Notes: generated from the letters alone by a model not told the origin. A DNA stretch of 64,000 nucleotides from Lachnospiraceae bacterium UBA3273 (GCA_002362385.1 DEUB01000010.1:1-64000), one strand, 5' to 3'. Shown: positions 17,650-26,565, counted from the stretch's first letter. Program-made: numbers and translations.

Positions 17650-18440
17650 GGAAGAAGATCAGGTTCCAAAATACAAAAGCGGAAACGGCCGTCTATTTTT
17701 GCGCCTCCCTGACGGGCCTGTTACTGATCTGGTATTTGGCGGTCAGATATACGAATCTAAACAAGGTAATGCCCTCTCCTTTTGAGGTGTTTGCTTTTGT
17801 AGGCAGTTCTTTTGTGAAAAACATAGGGAGCAGGATACTTCCGTTCCATATTCTTGCAAGTTTAAAGAGGGTGTTTGTGGGGTATTTCCTGGCATGTATC
17901 ATCGGGATCCCCTTAGGCATCATCATGGGCTGTTCCAGGACGGGAAAGGCTGTTATTAAGCCCATTTTTGAACTGCTTCGCCCGATACCGGGGCTTGCGT
18001 GGATCCCTTTGGCGATCTTGTGGTTCGGCATCGGCGAATCCTCAAAATATTTTATTATCTGTGTCAGCGCCATAGTCAGCATCATATTAAATTCCTATTC
18101 GGGCGCCAGCCAGGTGGACCCCATTTTGACGGGCGCAGCAAAAATGCTGGGAGCAAGACCGATTCAGATATTTTTCTACATTACCCTTCCTTCCTCGGTG
18201 CCTCAGATATTTGCAGGACTTCAGGTGGGATTGTCATCAAGCTGGATGGCCGTGATCGCTGCGGAAATGATACGCGCTTCGGAAGGGGCCGGCTGGATCA
18301 TAACAACGGGTATGGAAAGCGGCAATACGGTCCAGATCCTTTCGGGAATGATCTCCATAGGACTTGTAGGCTTACTTCTTGCTTCGTTGCTTCGGTTAAT
18401 GGAAAGGGGGTTATGCGCATGGAACATTCAGGGAAAATAA
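17646..18440 (+). CDS. ABC transporter permease, SsuC/TauC-type (second)
   Basis: 264 residues, homologous to the previous gene product. It shares the layout and the signatures PIPGLAWIPLAILWFGIGE, FYITLPSSVPQIFAGLQVGL and LSSSWMAVIAAEM. The start overlaps the stop of the first permease, and its 3' end overlaps the ATPase start by 22 bases, so translation is probably coupled. Confidence 0.92.
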   Translation: MRKKIRFQNTKAETAVYFCASLTGLLLIWYLAVRYTNLNKVMPSPFEVFAFVGSSFVKNIGSRILPFHILASLKRVFVGYFLACIIGIPLGIIMGCSRTGKAVIKPIFELLRPIPGLAWIPLAILWFGIGESSKYFIICVSAIVSIILNSYSGASQVDPILTGAAKMLGARPIQIFFYITLPSSVPQIFAGLQVGLSSSWMAVIAAEMIRASEGAGWIITTGMESGNTVQILSGMISIGLVGLLLASLLRLMERGLCAWNIQGK

Positions 18441-19195
18441 AAAAGGATGCCATGATCCTGTGCGATCATGTGTCAAAATCTTTTGTAAACGGAAATGAGA
18501 CGGCGGAAGTGCTTAAGGACATTACCCTTTCTGTAGAAGAAAATGAATTCGTGGTCATATTGGGACCGGGACAATGCGGTAAGACAACGTTGGTAAATAT
18601 ACTGGCAGGTCTTGAGAGGGCAAGCGGCGGTGAAGTGACCGTAAACGGTAAAAAGGTAACGGACCCGGAACCGGAAAGAGGCGTCGTATACCAGAAAACA
18701 GCTCTTTTCCCCTGGCTTACGGTAGAAGGAAACGTGGGATTCGGCCCTAAAATGGCAGGAGTCCCCAAAAAGGAAAGAAAAGAAAGAACGAAGCATTATA
18801 TTGAACTTGTAGGGCTTTCCGGTTTTGAGAAGAGCTACCCCATTAAGCTTTCCGGAGGGATGCGTCAGAGAGTGGGCATTGCCAGGGCGTACTGCAACAA
18901 TCCCTCGGTACTTTTAATGGATGAGCCTTTCGGCCATTTGGACGCCCAGACCCGGTATCTGATGCAGGAAGAGGTGGAGAGGATCTGGAGCCAGGATAAG
19001 AGAACGGTCATATTTGTTACCAACAATATTGAAGAGGCTGTTTATCTTGCCGACCGTATCGTCCTTTTATCCAATTGTCCGACGACGGTAAGGAATGAAT
19101 TTAAGATCGATCTGCAAAGACCCAGGGACAATATGTCTTCTGAATTTCTCAGGCTGCGGGAAGAGATCGGCAGGCATGTAGAGATGACGAGGTGA
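18419..19195 (+). CDS. ABC transporter ATPase, SsuB/TauB-type, canonical
   Basis: 258 residues. Walker A is GPGQCGKTT, the Q-loop region VVYQKTALFPWLTV, the signature LSGGMRQRVGIARA and Walker B VLLMDEPFGHLD, all functional in form, though H-loop VTNNIEEA lacks the usual His (Asn instead). ATG 18419 is preferred over 18413 because the GGGGG ribosome site is 8 bases away. It pairs with the diverged ATPase encoded next. Confidence 0.9.
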   Translation: MEHSGKIKKDAMILCDHVSKSFVNGNETAEVLKDITLSVEENEFVVILGPGQCGKTTLVNILAGLERASGGEVTVNGKKVTDPEPERGVVYQKTALFPWLTVEGNVGFGPKMAGVPKKERKERTKHYIELVGLSGFEKSYPIKLSGGMRQRVGIARAYCNNPSVLLMDEPFGHLDAQTRYLMQEEVERIWSQDKRTVIFVTNNIEEAVYLADRIVLLSNCPTTVRNEFKIDLQRPRDNMSSEFLRLREEIGRHVEMTR

Positions 19196-19205
19196 GGTGG
19201 CATAT

Positions 19206-19940
19206 ATGAGCAAAGTTGAAGTGAATCATTTAACAAAGAGCTTTGGAAAGCTTAAGGTTCTGGATGATATATCCTTTCAGGTAGAAGACGGAGACTTCCT
19301 GTGCATTGTGGGGCCTACCGGCTGTGGGAAGACCACGTTTTTGAACAGCCTTGTCAAGCTCTATGACGTGGATTGCGGAGAGATATTGATAAACGGCGAG
19401 GCGGTAGACCTGAATAAGCACAGCATCGCTTATATCATGCAGGAATATTCCACCATGTCCTGGCTGACAGTAAGGGAGAACGTCCAGTTCGGAATGAAGA
19501 TACGAAAGTTTTCAAAAAAGAAAATAAAGGAAAAAACGCAAGAGGTACTCCGGATGGTGGGTATGGAAAAGTTCGCCGATTATTATCCCGGACAGCTTTC
19601 GGCAAGTATGCTCCAGCGGGTCTCCATTGCCAGGGCCTTTGCCGTGGAGCCGGATCTTTTGCTGATGGACGAGCCCTACGGACAGCTTGATTTAGAACTG
19701 CGGTTTAAATTGGAGGATGAACTGATCCGTATCTGGCAGGAAACGAAGACCACCATTATTTTTATTACCCATAATATCGAAGAAGCGGTATATATGAGCC
19801 GGCGCATAATGGTTCTGACCAATAAGCCCACCAAGGTCAAGGAGGATTTTGAAAATCCCCTTCCCCTGCCCCGTAATGTGACGGAGGAGAGCTTTGTTGA
19901 AATGCGGAACCGGGTAACGAATCTGATCAAGTGGTGGTAG
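19206..19940 (+). CDS. ABC transporter ATPase, SsuB/TauB-type, diverged signature
   Basis: 244 residues behind GAGGTGG. Walker A GPTGCGKTT, Walker B LLLMDEPYGQLD and the H-loop THNIEEA are intact, but the signature reads LSASMLQRVSIARA where LSGGQ/LSGGM is expected. Its partner has an intact signature and lacks the H-loop His. Together they would make one complete and one defective ATP site, as in other heteromeric ABC transporters; which site keeps which part is inference from the sequence. Confidence 0.9.
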   Translation: MSKVEVNHLTKSFGKLKVLDDISFQVEDGDFLCIVGPTGCGKTTFLNSLVKLYDVDCGEILINGEAVDLNKHSIAYIMQEYSTMSWLTVRENVQFGMKIRKFSKKKIKEKTQEVLRMVGMEKFADYYPGQLSASMLQRVSIARAFAVEPDLLLMDEPYGQLDLELRFKLEDELIRIWQETKTTIIFITHNIEEAVYMSRRIMVLTNKPTKVKEDFENPLPLPRNVTEESFVEMRNRVTNLIKWW

Positions 19941-19968
19941 TAAAAAACAAAAAAGAGGTGGAAAACAC

Positions 19969-21306
19969 ATGAATATCATATATATGCATACACATGACAG
20001 CGGCAGGTACTGGAGTCCCTACGGATACAATATCCCCACTCCGAATATCCTGGAATTTTCCAAAAAGGCCACTGTATTCAGACAGTGCTACTGCGCGGGA
20101 CCCACATGCTCTCCCAGCAGGGCCGGACTTTTAACGGGATATTGTCCCCATGAGAACGGGATGCAGGGACTGGCCAGCAGGGGGTGGCAGTTAAATCATT
20201 ATGAGCACCATCTTGCAAATTATCTGGGGAAGAACGGTTATTATACGGCGTTGTGCGGAATACAGCATGAAGCGCCGGATCATCATATGATCGGTTATGA
20301 CGAGATCGTGGGAAGCCAGGAGTTTAATATGGACCGGACCGAAGAGAGCATGGAGGACTGGGACTATAACAATACCGATGAAGCCTGCGGCTTTTTAAGA
20401 AGAAGGGCAGAGGAAGGAGGAAAACCGTTTTTCCTTTCCATGGGATGGTTCAATACTCACAGGGAATATCCCAGGGCCGGGAAGGATATCAATCCGGATT
20501 ATCTGATCCCGCCGGCGCCCTTATATGACTGCGATGAAAACAGAAGGGATATGGCGGATTATTGTCAGTCCGCAAAAGTGGTCGACCAGTGCTTTGGCAG
20601 ATTGATGGACTGCCTTCTTGAAACAGGTCAACGGGATGATACCCTTATTATCCTGACAACGGACCACGGCATTGCCTTTCCAAAAATGAAATGTACCCTT
20701 TACGATACGGGGATCGGCGTTGCGTTCATTATGGACTATCCCGGAAATCCCAGAAGAGGGGAGGCCGCGGATCTTTTGATGTCCCAGCTGGATGTATTCC
20801 CTACCGTCTGCGAGCTGGCAAAGATCGAAACGCCAAAATGGGCGGCGGGCCATTCCCTTCTTCCCTACATGGAGGGAAGAACGGACAAAATCAGGGACGA
20901 GATATTTTCGGAGGTTACCTATCACGCGGCTTACGAGCCCAAAAGATGTATCCGTACAGAGCGATATAAGCTGATCCGGCTTTATGATTACCATAACGGG
21001 ATCGTACCGGCCAATATCGACGAGGCCCCGAGCAAGGATTTTCTGGCAGATAACGGCTATCTGGAAAAGAAAAGGGTCAGGGAATATTTATTTGACCTTT
21101 GGCTGGATCCTTATGAAAGGGAAAACCTGACGGACAATGAGAGATATGCGGATATCTACAATGACTTGTCGGTACGCCTGGAAAACTGGATGAAGGAAAC
21201 GGACGACCCTATTTTAAAATACGGTTCCAGAGTCCCCAAACCGGAGGGAGCAAGGGTAAACAGGCTTACCTGCCTGAATCCCAGGCTTCCGGATTTTGAA
21301 GAATAA
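19969..21306 (+). CDS. Formylglycine-dependent sulfatase, possibly sulfamidase-like, cytoplasmic
   Basis: 445 residues without signal peptide. Cys47 in TCSPSRAGLLTG fits the C-x-P-x-R motif whose Cys is converted to formylglycine. DHG near the middle (TTDHGIAF) supplies further metal or sulfate ligands. The usual N-terminal Asp pair is replaced by HD in MHTHDSGRYW. The segment after the active Cys (GYCPHENGMQGL) resembles N-sulfoglucosamine sulfohydrolase-type S1 sulfatases, so a sulfamate (N-S) substrate is possible as well as an O-sulfate. The family's reaction is hydrolysis to release sulfate. The maturase is encoded two genes downstream. RBS AGAGGTGG. Confidence 0.9.
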   Translation: MNIIYMHTHDSGRYWSPYGYNIPTPNILEFSKKATVFRQCYCAGPTCSPSRAGLLTGYCPHENGMQGLASRGWQLNHYEHHLANYLGKNGYYTALCGIQHEAPDHHMIGYDEIVGSQEFNMDRTEESMEDWDYNNTDEACGFLRRRAEEGGKPFFLSMGWFNTHREYPRAGKDINPDYLIPPAPLYDCDENRRDMADYCQSAKVVDQCFGRLMDCLLETGQRDDTLIILTTDHGIAFPKMKCTLYDTGIGVAFIMDYPGNPRRGEAADLLMSQLDVFPTVCELAKIETPKWAAGHSLLPYMEGRTDKIRDEIFSEVTYHAAYEPKRCIRTERYKLIRLYDYHNGIVPANIDEAPSKDFLADNGYLEKKRVREYLFDLWLDPYERENLTDNERYADIYNDLSVRLENWMKETDDPILKYGSRVPKPEGARVNRLTCLNPRLPDFEE

Positions 21307-21319
21307 CGGAGAAAATTAA

Positions 21320-22105
21320 ATGCTGACACTGTTTTTGCTGATCTGCTTTGGGGCCTCGGTTTTGGGAAGCATCTGCGGAATTGGCGGCGGAATTATCATT
21401 AAGCCTCTTTTAGACGCCTTCGGTGTTTTAGATGCGGCCACTGTCAGCTTCCTTTCCGGCGTTACCGTGTTGTCCATGACGGCCTATTCGGTAGTGAAAA
21501 ATAAGGAGGGCGGGGAACCCCGTGTGGATAAAAAGACCGGCTTTCTTTTAGCGGCAGGCGCTGCGTCGGGCGGCGCCGCCGGAAAGAAGGTTTTTTCTCT
21601 GGTCTTATTATATTATAAAAATGCGGATAAGCTGGGGCTTATCCAGGCTGTCTGTCTTTTGGCGGTCACTGTGGGAACGCTTTTTTATACGCTGAAAAAA
21701 GAAAGGATCAGGACCATGCATGTGACGGACCCTGCCCTGTGTTTTGGGATAGGATTTGCTCTGGGAATGGTGTCTTCCTTCCTTGGCATTGGCGGCGGGC
21801 CTCTTAATCTGGTCGTACTTTTCTTTTTTTTCTCGCTGTCCGCAAAGAGCGCGGCCAAAAGTTCCCTCTATATCATATTCTTTTCCCAGTGCACCAGCCT
21901 TGTTTTAACTTTTTTGGGAGGAGAGATCCCCCAATTTGAGTTAAGCCTGCTTTTTGTCATGATCCTGGGAGGGATAGGGGGAGGAGCCGTGGGACGTTTC
22001 CTCAATAGAAGGATTTCGGAAAAGGCCGTGGGCAGATTGTTCATCATGGTCATGTCGTTCATGATTTTGATCAGTACATATAATATCGTCAAATTTAAAG
22101 GATAG
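21320..22105 (+). CDS. TauE/SafE-family anion exporter
   Basis: 261 residues, about eight membrane helices in two repeated halves. The pseudo-repeat GSICGIGGGIIIKPLL and SSFLGIGGGPLNLVVL is the TauE/SafE signature. Members export sulfite, sulfate or sulfoacetate. Here it lies between the sulfatase and its maturase, which suggests removal of the sulfate released in the cytoplasm. Confidence 0.9.
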   Translation: MLTLFLLICFGASVLGSICGIGGGIIIKPLLDAFGVLDAATVSFLSGVTVLSMTAYSVVKNKEGGEPRVDKKTGFLLAAGAASGGAAGKKVFSLVLLYYKNADKLGLIQAVCLLAVTVGTLFYTLKKERIRTMHVTDPALCFGIGFALGMVSSFLGIGGGPLNLVVLFFFFSLSAKSAAKSSLYIIFFSQCTSLVLTFLGGEIPQFELSLLFVMILGGIGGGAVGRFLNRRISEKAVGRLFIMVMSFMILISTYNIVKFKG

Positions 22106-22116
22106 GGGGAAGGCTG

Positions 22117-23229
22117 ATGGAACCTTTGGCAGTGATGATAAAGCCCGCTTCGGGGCTTTGCAATATGAAGTGCGCTTATTGCTTTTACAGAGACGAAATG
22201 AAAAAAAGGGAACGGGGATCTTTGGGCTTTATGTCGGAAGAAACCCTCAAAAATGTAATACGGAAGACCCTGCCCCGGGCGAAAGAAAGCATTTACTATA
22301 TCTTTCAGGGCGGAGAACCTACCTTGAGGGGGATCGGCTTTTTTCAAAAGGCTTTAGAATACCAGAAGCAATATAACAAAAATCACGTTATGATCTATAA
22401 CTCCATCCAGACGAACGGTTACTGCATAGATGAAGAATGGTGCCGTTTTCTGGCTGGAAACAAATTTCTGACAGGTCTGTCATTAGATGGGATCAGGGAG
22501 ACCCACGATGCCTGCAGACGGGGCGCAGACGGAGAAGGCTCTTTTAAAAATGTTTTAAGGACCGCGGATCTGTTTGATAAATATGGCGTTATGTACAATA
22601 TTCTGACAGTTGTGACAGGTTTTGTGGCGGAGAATCCTGAGAAGATCTACGGGTTTTACAAAAACAGGGGATGGAGGCACCAGCAGTATATTGCGTGCAT
22701 GGAGCCCCTTGTCCCGGAAGGAGATGGGTACGGTCTGACTCCCGAATTATACGGGGAATTTCTGATAAAGCTGTTTTACCTCTTTCTTTCCGACTGGGAA
22801 AGAGGCCGGGCGCCGTTTATCAGACAATTTGAAAATTATATTCAGAAGCTTTTAGGCTTGATCCCCGAAGCCTGTGAGCACGCAGGGAAATGCGGCAGGC
22901 AGTATGCCGTGGAAGCGGACGGAACCGTTTATCCCTGCGATTTTTATATGACGGATCCGTATTGTCTTGGTAATTTTAACCGGGATAACCTTAAGGGTAT
23001 TGATGAAAGGCGGCGTGAGATCCTTTTTTTGGAGGAATCGGAAAAAATAAGCGCAGAATGCAGGTGTTGCCAATACTTTTCCCTCTGCCGGAGCGGCTGC
23101 CAAAGGAACCGGCGCTATGAACGGGAAACGGACGGCTATAAGGACCGTTTCTGTAAAGCCTATAAAATGTTTTTTGACCGGTGCCTGGAAGATATGAAGA
23201 GGGTCTGTAAAGAAATATCGGTAAAGTAA
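22117..23229 (+). CDS. Anaerobic sulfatase-maturating enzyme (radical SAM, anSME)
   Basis: 370 residues. The radical-SAM cysteines are Cys15, Cys19 and Cys22 in CNMKCAYCFY, with FQGGEPTLRG downstream. A C-terminal SPASM domain holds the remaining Cys residues for two auxiliary clusters, including YPCDFYMTDPYCLGNF and CRCCQYFSLCRSGC; the Asp in CDFY corresponds to the catalytic Asp of characterised anSMEs. It oxidises the active-site Cys (or Ser) of a sulfatase to formylglycine without oxygen. Its sulfatase is two genes upstream in the same operon. Last gene of the operon. Confidence 0.94.
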   Translation: MEPLAVMIKPASGLCNMKCAYCFYRDEMKKRERGSLGFMSEETLKNVIRKTLPRAKESIYYIFQGGEPTLRGIGFFQKALEYQKQYNKNHVMIYNSIQTNGYCIDEEWCRFLAGNKFLTGLSLDGIRETHDACRRGADGEGSFKNVLRTADLFDKYGVMYNILTVVTGFVAENPEKIYGFYKNRGWRHQQYIACMEPLVPEGDGYGLTPELYGEFLIKLFYLFLSDWERGRAPFIRQFENYIQKLLGLIPEACEHAGKCGRQYAVEADGTVYPCDFYMTDPYCLGNFNRDNLKGIDERRREILFLEESEKISAECRCCQYFSLCRSGCQRNRRYERETDGYKDRFCKAYKMFFDRCLEDMKRVCKEISVK

Positions 23230-23252
23230 AAAGCCTTTTCGGGGGCTTTTTT
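23228..23252 (+). terminator. Rho-independent terminator of the organosulfur operon
   Basis: AAAAAGCC-TTTTCGGG-GGCTTTTTT overlaps the anSME stop codon region and ends in a T run. Confidence 0.85.
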
Positions 23253-23264
23253 CTTTGGAGCGGA

Positions 23265-23293
23265 TTGTCTTATTTTAGGGAAGATGATATAAT
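23265..23293 (+). promoter_or_regulatory. Promoter of the three-gene hypothetical operon
   Basis: TTGTCT (23265-23270), 17 bases, TATAAT (23288-23293), about 90 bases before the ATG at 23383. Confidence 0.6.
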
Positions 23294-23382
23294 GAAAGCC
23301 GCTTGATGATATATATTGAAACGAAAGGTATATATTAGTACAAAAGCAAAAAAGAATTCCGGAGAGGAGCTGTAGTAATAGT

Positions 23383-23976
23383 ATGAAAGAAATGGAAACA
23401 GAAAAATTTAAGAAATTCGGATCATCCTTTCTCCTGCTTTTGTTAGGAGTAGGCGTGGGGCTTCCCGTCATCATTTCCCTGATCATGGCGCTTACAGGAA
23501 AAGGCGGCTTCCGGCTGGATGTTTTCCTGCCGCTTTGCCTTGTTTTTGCCTTTATCATATGGATGATCCTGCTGATGACGATTGCATGGGGAACCTTGAC
23601 GCCCCTTCTTACAAAGGGCACCTATAAAAAGATCGATTCCCTCCCTTATCGGTTCAACAACTCTTTTCAGGGCAGAAACGGGAGACTGCTCATCGATGTG
23701 GATAACGGGATGATCGGATTTATTTCCGCATACAATCCCTTTGAGATCCAGATATTCAACGCATCCCGTATTGACAGAATGGAGACTATTGCCTCCACTA
23801 TGACGGGCGTACGCTTTGTTTTCTATCTGGACGGAAAGAAAATGACCATGTATACCCTGCTTAGCAACAGGGCAGTCAACTTAAAGTCGAGCATGGGTGT
23901 GGAAGCCATATCCAAGGCGGATACCTTTGTGGAGCTTTTAAAGGCGGCAAAGAACCGTGCAGAAGGAAGAACTTAA
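23383..23976 (+). CDS. Hypothetical membrane protein
   Basis: 197 residues with two N-terminal membrane helices (about 12-36 and 45-70) and a cytoplasmic or extracellular beta-rich domain (about 80-185) that resembles a PH-like or GRAM-like small fold only in general pattern. I recognise no family. It heads a compact operon of three proteins, gaps 21 bases and then an overlap, all unknown. Confidence 0.7.
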   Translation: MKEMETEKFKKFGSSFLLLLLGVGVGLPVIISLIMALTGKGGFRLDVFLPLCLVFAFIIWMILLMTIAWGTLTPLLTKGTYKKIDSLPYRFNNSFQGRNGRLLIDVDNGMIGFISAYNPFEIQIFNASRIDRMETIASTMTGVRFVFYLDGKKMTMYTLLSNRAVNLKSSMGVEAISKADTFVELLKAAKNRAEGRT

Positions 23977-23997
23977 GATGAAGGAAGGGTTTAAGGC

Positions 23998-24465
23998 ATG
24001 AAGCTGTTTTACTATCTGCCTGAGATCGTCTGTGTGGCCGCACTGGCGGCGGTACTCGTTTTTGGCTTGTTCTTTGTCAGGGATCTGTTTCGGAAAAAGA
24101 AGGGGGAGAGCAGCTGCATCTATTGTAAGGCGGCGGCTGCCAAGATCTCCCAGTATCCTTATCTTTTTCTCATTCCGGTCTCCTTCGGGGAGACTTATGC
24201 GGAACCGGAAAAATACCTCCTTTCCCATATGAGGCCCATAGCCGGGAAAGAACAGATCCCCACCGGTATGCGCGCCTGCTATGTAGAGGTTTACAGCTGT
24301 ACCGGATGCGACAAAAAGCACGTGGTGGTCAAAGATTTTCTCCGGGTAAGGGGAGAGGATCACATAAAAGAGATCCATGAGTTTGCTTATGAGCCCTTCC
24401 GTCCGCTGTTAGAGGCATGGGAGGAGACAAATCAGGTACAGGAAAAGAGGAATCAGGCGCTGTGA
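23998..24465 (+). CDS. Hypothetical membrane protein with paired CxxC motifs
   Basis: 155 residues. One N-terminal helix (about 7-30) is followed by a domain with CIYC (near 40) and CTGC (near 101), which could form a zinc ribbon or other metal site. No known family is apparent. The stop overlaps the next start by the last three bases (GTGA). Confidence 0.7.
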   Translation: MKLFYYLPEIVCVAALAAVLVFGLFFVRDLFRKKKGESSCIYCKAAAAKISQYPYLFLIPVSFGETYAEPEKYLLSHMRPIAGKEQIPTGMRACYVEVYSCTGCDKKHVVVKDFLRVRGEDHIKEIHEFAYEPFRPLLEAWEETNQVQEKRNQAL

Positions 24466-25187
24466 AAAAAACAATTGTAAAGATCCTTGAGTTTGCCGCC
24501 GTTATCGTGGCTTTAGTCATAGCCGTTCTGGTGGCGATGAATGTGGGTGTAGAGTCCATGCTCCGGGGAAAGGAAGAAGCCGTAACCCTGAAAATGACTG
24601 AAGACGGATTTCCGGAGGATTATATCGGAATGCCCGCGGCGGATGACATTCCCCGCATTAAAGACGCAGAGATGTGGGAGGAAACATGGGCCACAAGCTA
24701 TGTAACGGTCGAACCCACAGACATCATATCCACAGGCGTGGGGGCAAGACACCCATGGGTGTCTGCCTATACGAATTCAGGCAGGCGGGGCGGTCCCAGA
24801 AAGCGGGCCGACGTTGCCAATATGGCGCTCGATATTCTGGGAGAGTACGGAGAATATTATCTGATAAAGCTTCCGGATGAATCTTATATCCTTTCGCAGA
24901 TGTCAAGGGATGACGCCAGAAAGCTTAAGGCGGGAGGAGCGGTTACCCTTCCTGTGGGAAGAAAAGTGCCTTCCCATCAAAAGGTAATTTCCAGGATCGG
25001 GAATCTTTGTGAAGAATATGATGTGAATACGGAAAGTGTATTTTACTGCATTAACGATAAGTGGAATGAAGGACACAATATGATGGTCCTGCTGATCCGT
25101 CTGGGTATCGGGGCGGTCATAACCCTGGTGCTCGGAACGGTCCTGATTACCGTGATCGATAAGGTTTTGAAGGTTGACAGAGCCTGA
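24462..25187 (+). CDS. Hypothetical membrane protein
   Basis: 241 residues from a GTG start that overlaps the previous stop codon; an earlier ATG at 24417 would overlap the previous gene by 49 bases. Helices at about 5-27 and 212-233 flank a 180-residue extracytoplasmic domain without recognisable motifs. It is the last gene of the uncharacterised trio; the shared operon suggests one complex, which is inference. Confidence 0.65.
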   Translation: MKKTIVKILEFAAVIVALVIAVLVAMNVGVESMLRGKEEAVTLKMTEDGFPEDYIGMPAADDIPRIKDAEMWEETWATSYVTVEPTDIISTGVGARHPWVSAYTNSGRRGGPRKRADVANMALDILGEYGEYYLIKLPDESYILSQMSRDDARKLKAGGAVTLPVGRKVPSHQKVISRIGNLCEEYDVNTESVFYCINDKWNEGHNMMVLLIRLGIGAVITLVLGTVLITVIDKVLKVDRA

Positions 25188-25236
25188 TGGAAATACAGTG
25201 CGAATGCGCTTTCAAAAAAGTAAATATTTACCATGG

Positions 25237-25305
25237 GCAAAGCCCGTTGCGGTCCTGTTTTTTTCTGCAATGGGTTTTGCAATGGAATGTTGTTTGTGAT
25301 ATACT
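25237..25305 (+). promoter_or_regulatory. Hairpin and promoter upstream of the epimerase gene
   Basis: GCAAAGCCCGTTGC (25237-25250) pairs with GCAATGGGTTTTGC (25267-25280), two G-U pairs; the 16-base loop contains a T run. The right arm overlaps a good promoter: TTGCAA (25277-25282), 17 bases, TATACT (25300-25305). The hairpin may terminate the upstream operon or occlude the promoter. Confidence 0.6.
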
Positions 25306-25374
25306 GACCATGTATATCATTTTTTGTATTAAAATAAGTAAAATATTAAAATAAGTAAAAAGTGAGGCGGCAAC

Positions 25375-26565
25375 ATGAGTTATGAGGATTTGAGGGAGGA
25401 TATCAGGAAACACCTGTATGCGAATATCATTCCATTCTGGAAGGGGTTAAAGGATGAAGAAGCCGGGGGATATTACGGACTGCTGGATTTTGATCTGAAG
25501 CTGGATAAAAAAGCGGTCAAGGGCTGTATTTTGAACAGCAGGATCCTCTGGTTTTTTTCGAACGGGGTCACAAGGTTAAAGGACCGGGAACTGCTTCCTT
25601 ATGCGGATCATGCTTTTGCATTTATGAAAGAGTACTGCTTTGATAAGGAAAACGGCGGCGTCTACTGGTCTTTAAATTATGACGGAAGTGTCAGTGACCC
25701 TACAAAGCATACTTATAACCAGGCTTTCGCCGTCTATGCCCTTTCCTCCTATTATGAGGCCAGCGGGAAAGAAGAAGCGAAAGTGCTGGCCTTTGAACTT
25801 TTTGATATCATAGAGGGAAAATGCAGGGATGAGGGAGGCTATCTGGAAGCGTTTACCGTGGATTTTTGTCCAGAATCCAACGAAAAGCTTTCGGAGAACG
25901 GCGTCATTGCCACCCGTACCATGAATACCCTTTTACACGTGTTTGAAGCCTATACGGAATTATACCGGGTAACCGGGGAAAAGAAAGTGGCGGATAAATT
26001 AAAGGAAATGCTTAAGTGCTTTTATGAGGATGTCTATCATAAGGAAAGGCACAGGTTGGAAGTGTTTTTTGACAAGGACTATAAGAGCCTGATCGATCTG
26101 CATTCCTACGGACATGATATTGAGGCGGCCTGGCTCATCGATAAGGGCATGGATGTGTTAAGGGATGTGACGGACGCCGGAACAAAAGAAAAGATCGCCT
26201 TTATGACGCGGGATATTGCTAAGAATGTATTCCGTCTGGCATATGACGGCAGCAGTCTTGTGTGTGAGAATGAGAACGGGGTTGACAATCAATTGCGCAT
26301 CTGGTGGGTGCAGTGCGAAGCCATCATAGGATTCTATAACGAGTACCAGAAGGATCATGACAAAAAGGAATATGCCGACGGGGCAAAAGCCCTCTGGGAA
26401 TATGTCAAAGAGTTCATTGTGGATAAGCGCCCCGGTTCCGAGTGGCTTTCCGAAGTGGACGAAAACGGAGTCCCCTCCACAAGAAAACCCATTGTGGAAC
26501 CATGGAAATGTCCTTACCACAACGGCAGGATGTGCTATGAAATGATAGAGCGCATCAAGGCATGA
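25375..26565 (+). CDS. AGE-family epimerase, cellobiose 2-epimerase-like
   Basis: 396 residues, the usual length of cellobiose 2-epimerase and N-acylglucosamine 2-epimerase. The fold is an alpha/alpha-six barrel. Conserved catalytic His residues are in HTYNQAFAVYALS, SYGHDIEAAWLID (GHDIEA is characteristic of cellobiose 2-epimerase) and KCPYHNGRMCYEM. The likely reaction is conversion of cellobiose, lactose or beta-mannobiose type disaccharides at C2. It stands alone with its own promoter, so context does not identify the sugar. Confidence 0.88.
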   Translation: MSYEDLREDIRKHLYANIIPFWKGLKDEEAGGYYGLLDFDLKLDKKAVKGCILNSRILWFFSNGVTRLKDRELLPYADHAFAFMKEYCFDKENGGVYWSLNYDGSVSDPTKHTYNQAFAVYALSSYYEASGKEEAKVLAFELFDIIEGKCRDEGGYLEAFTVDFCPESNEKLSENGVIATRTMNTLLHVFEAYTELYRVTGEKKVADKLKEMLKCFYEDVYHKERHRLEVFFDKDYKSLIDLHSYGHDIEAAWLIDKGMDVLRDVTDAGTKEKIAFMTRDIAKNVFRLAYDGSSLVCENENGVDNQLRIWWVQCEAIIGFYNEYQKDHDKKEYADGAKALWEYVKEFIVDKRPGSEWLSEVDENGVPSTRKPIVEPWKCPYHNGRMCYEMIERIKA

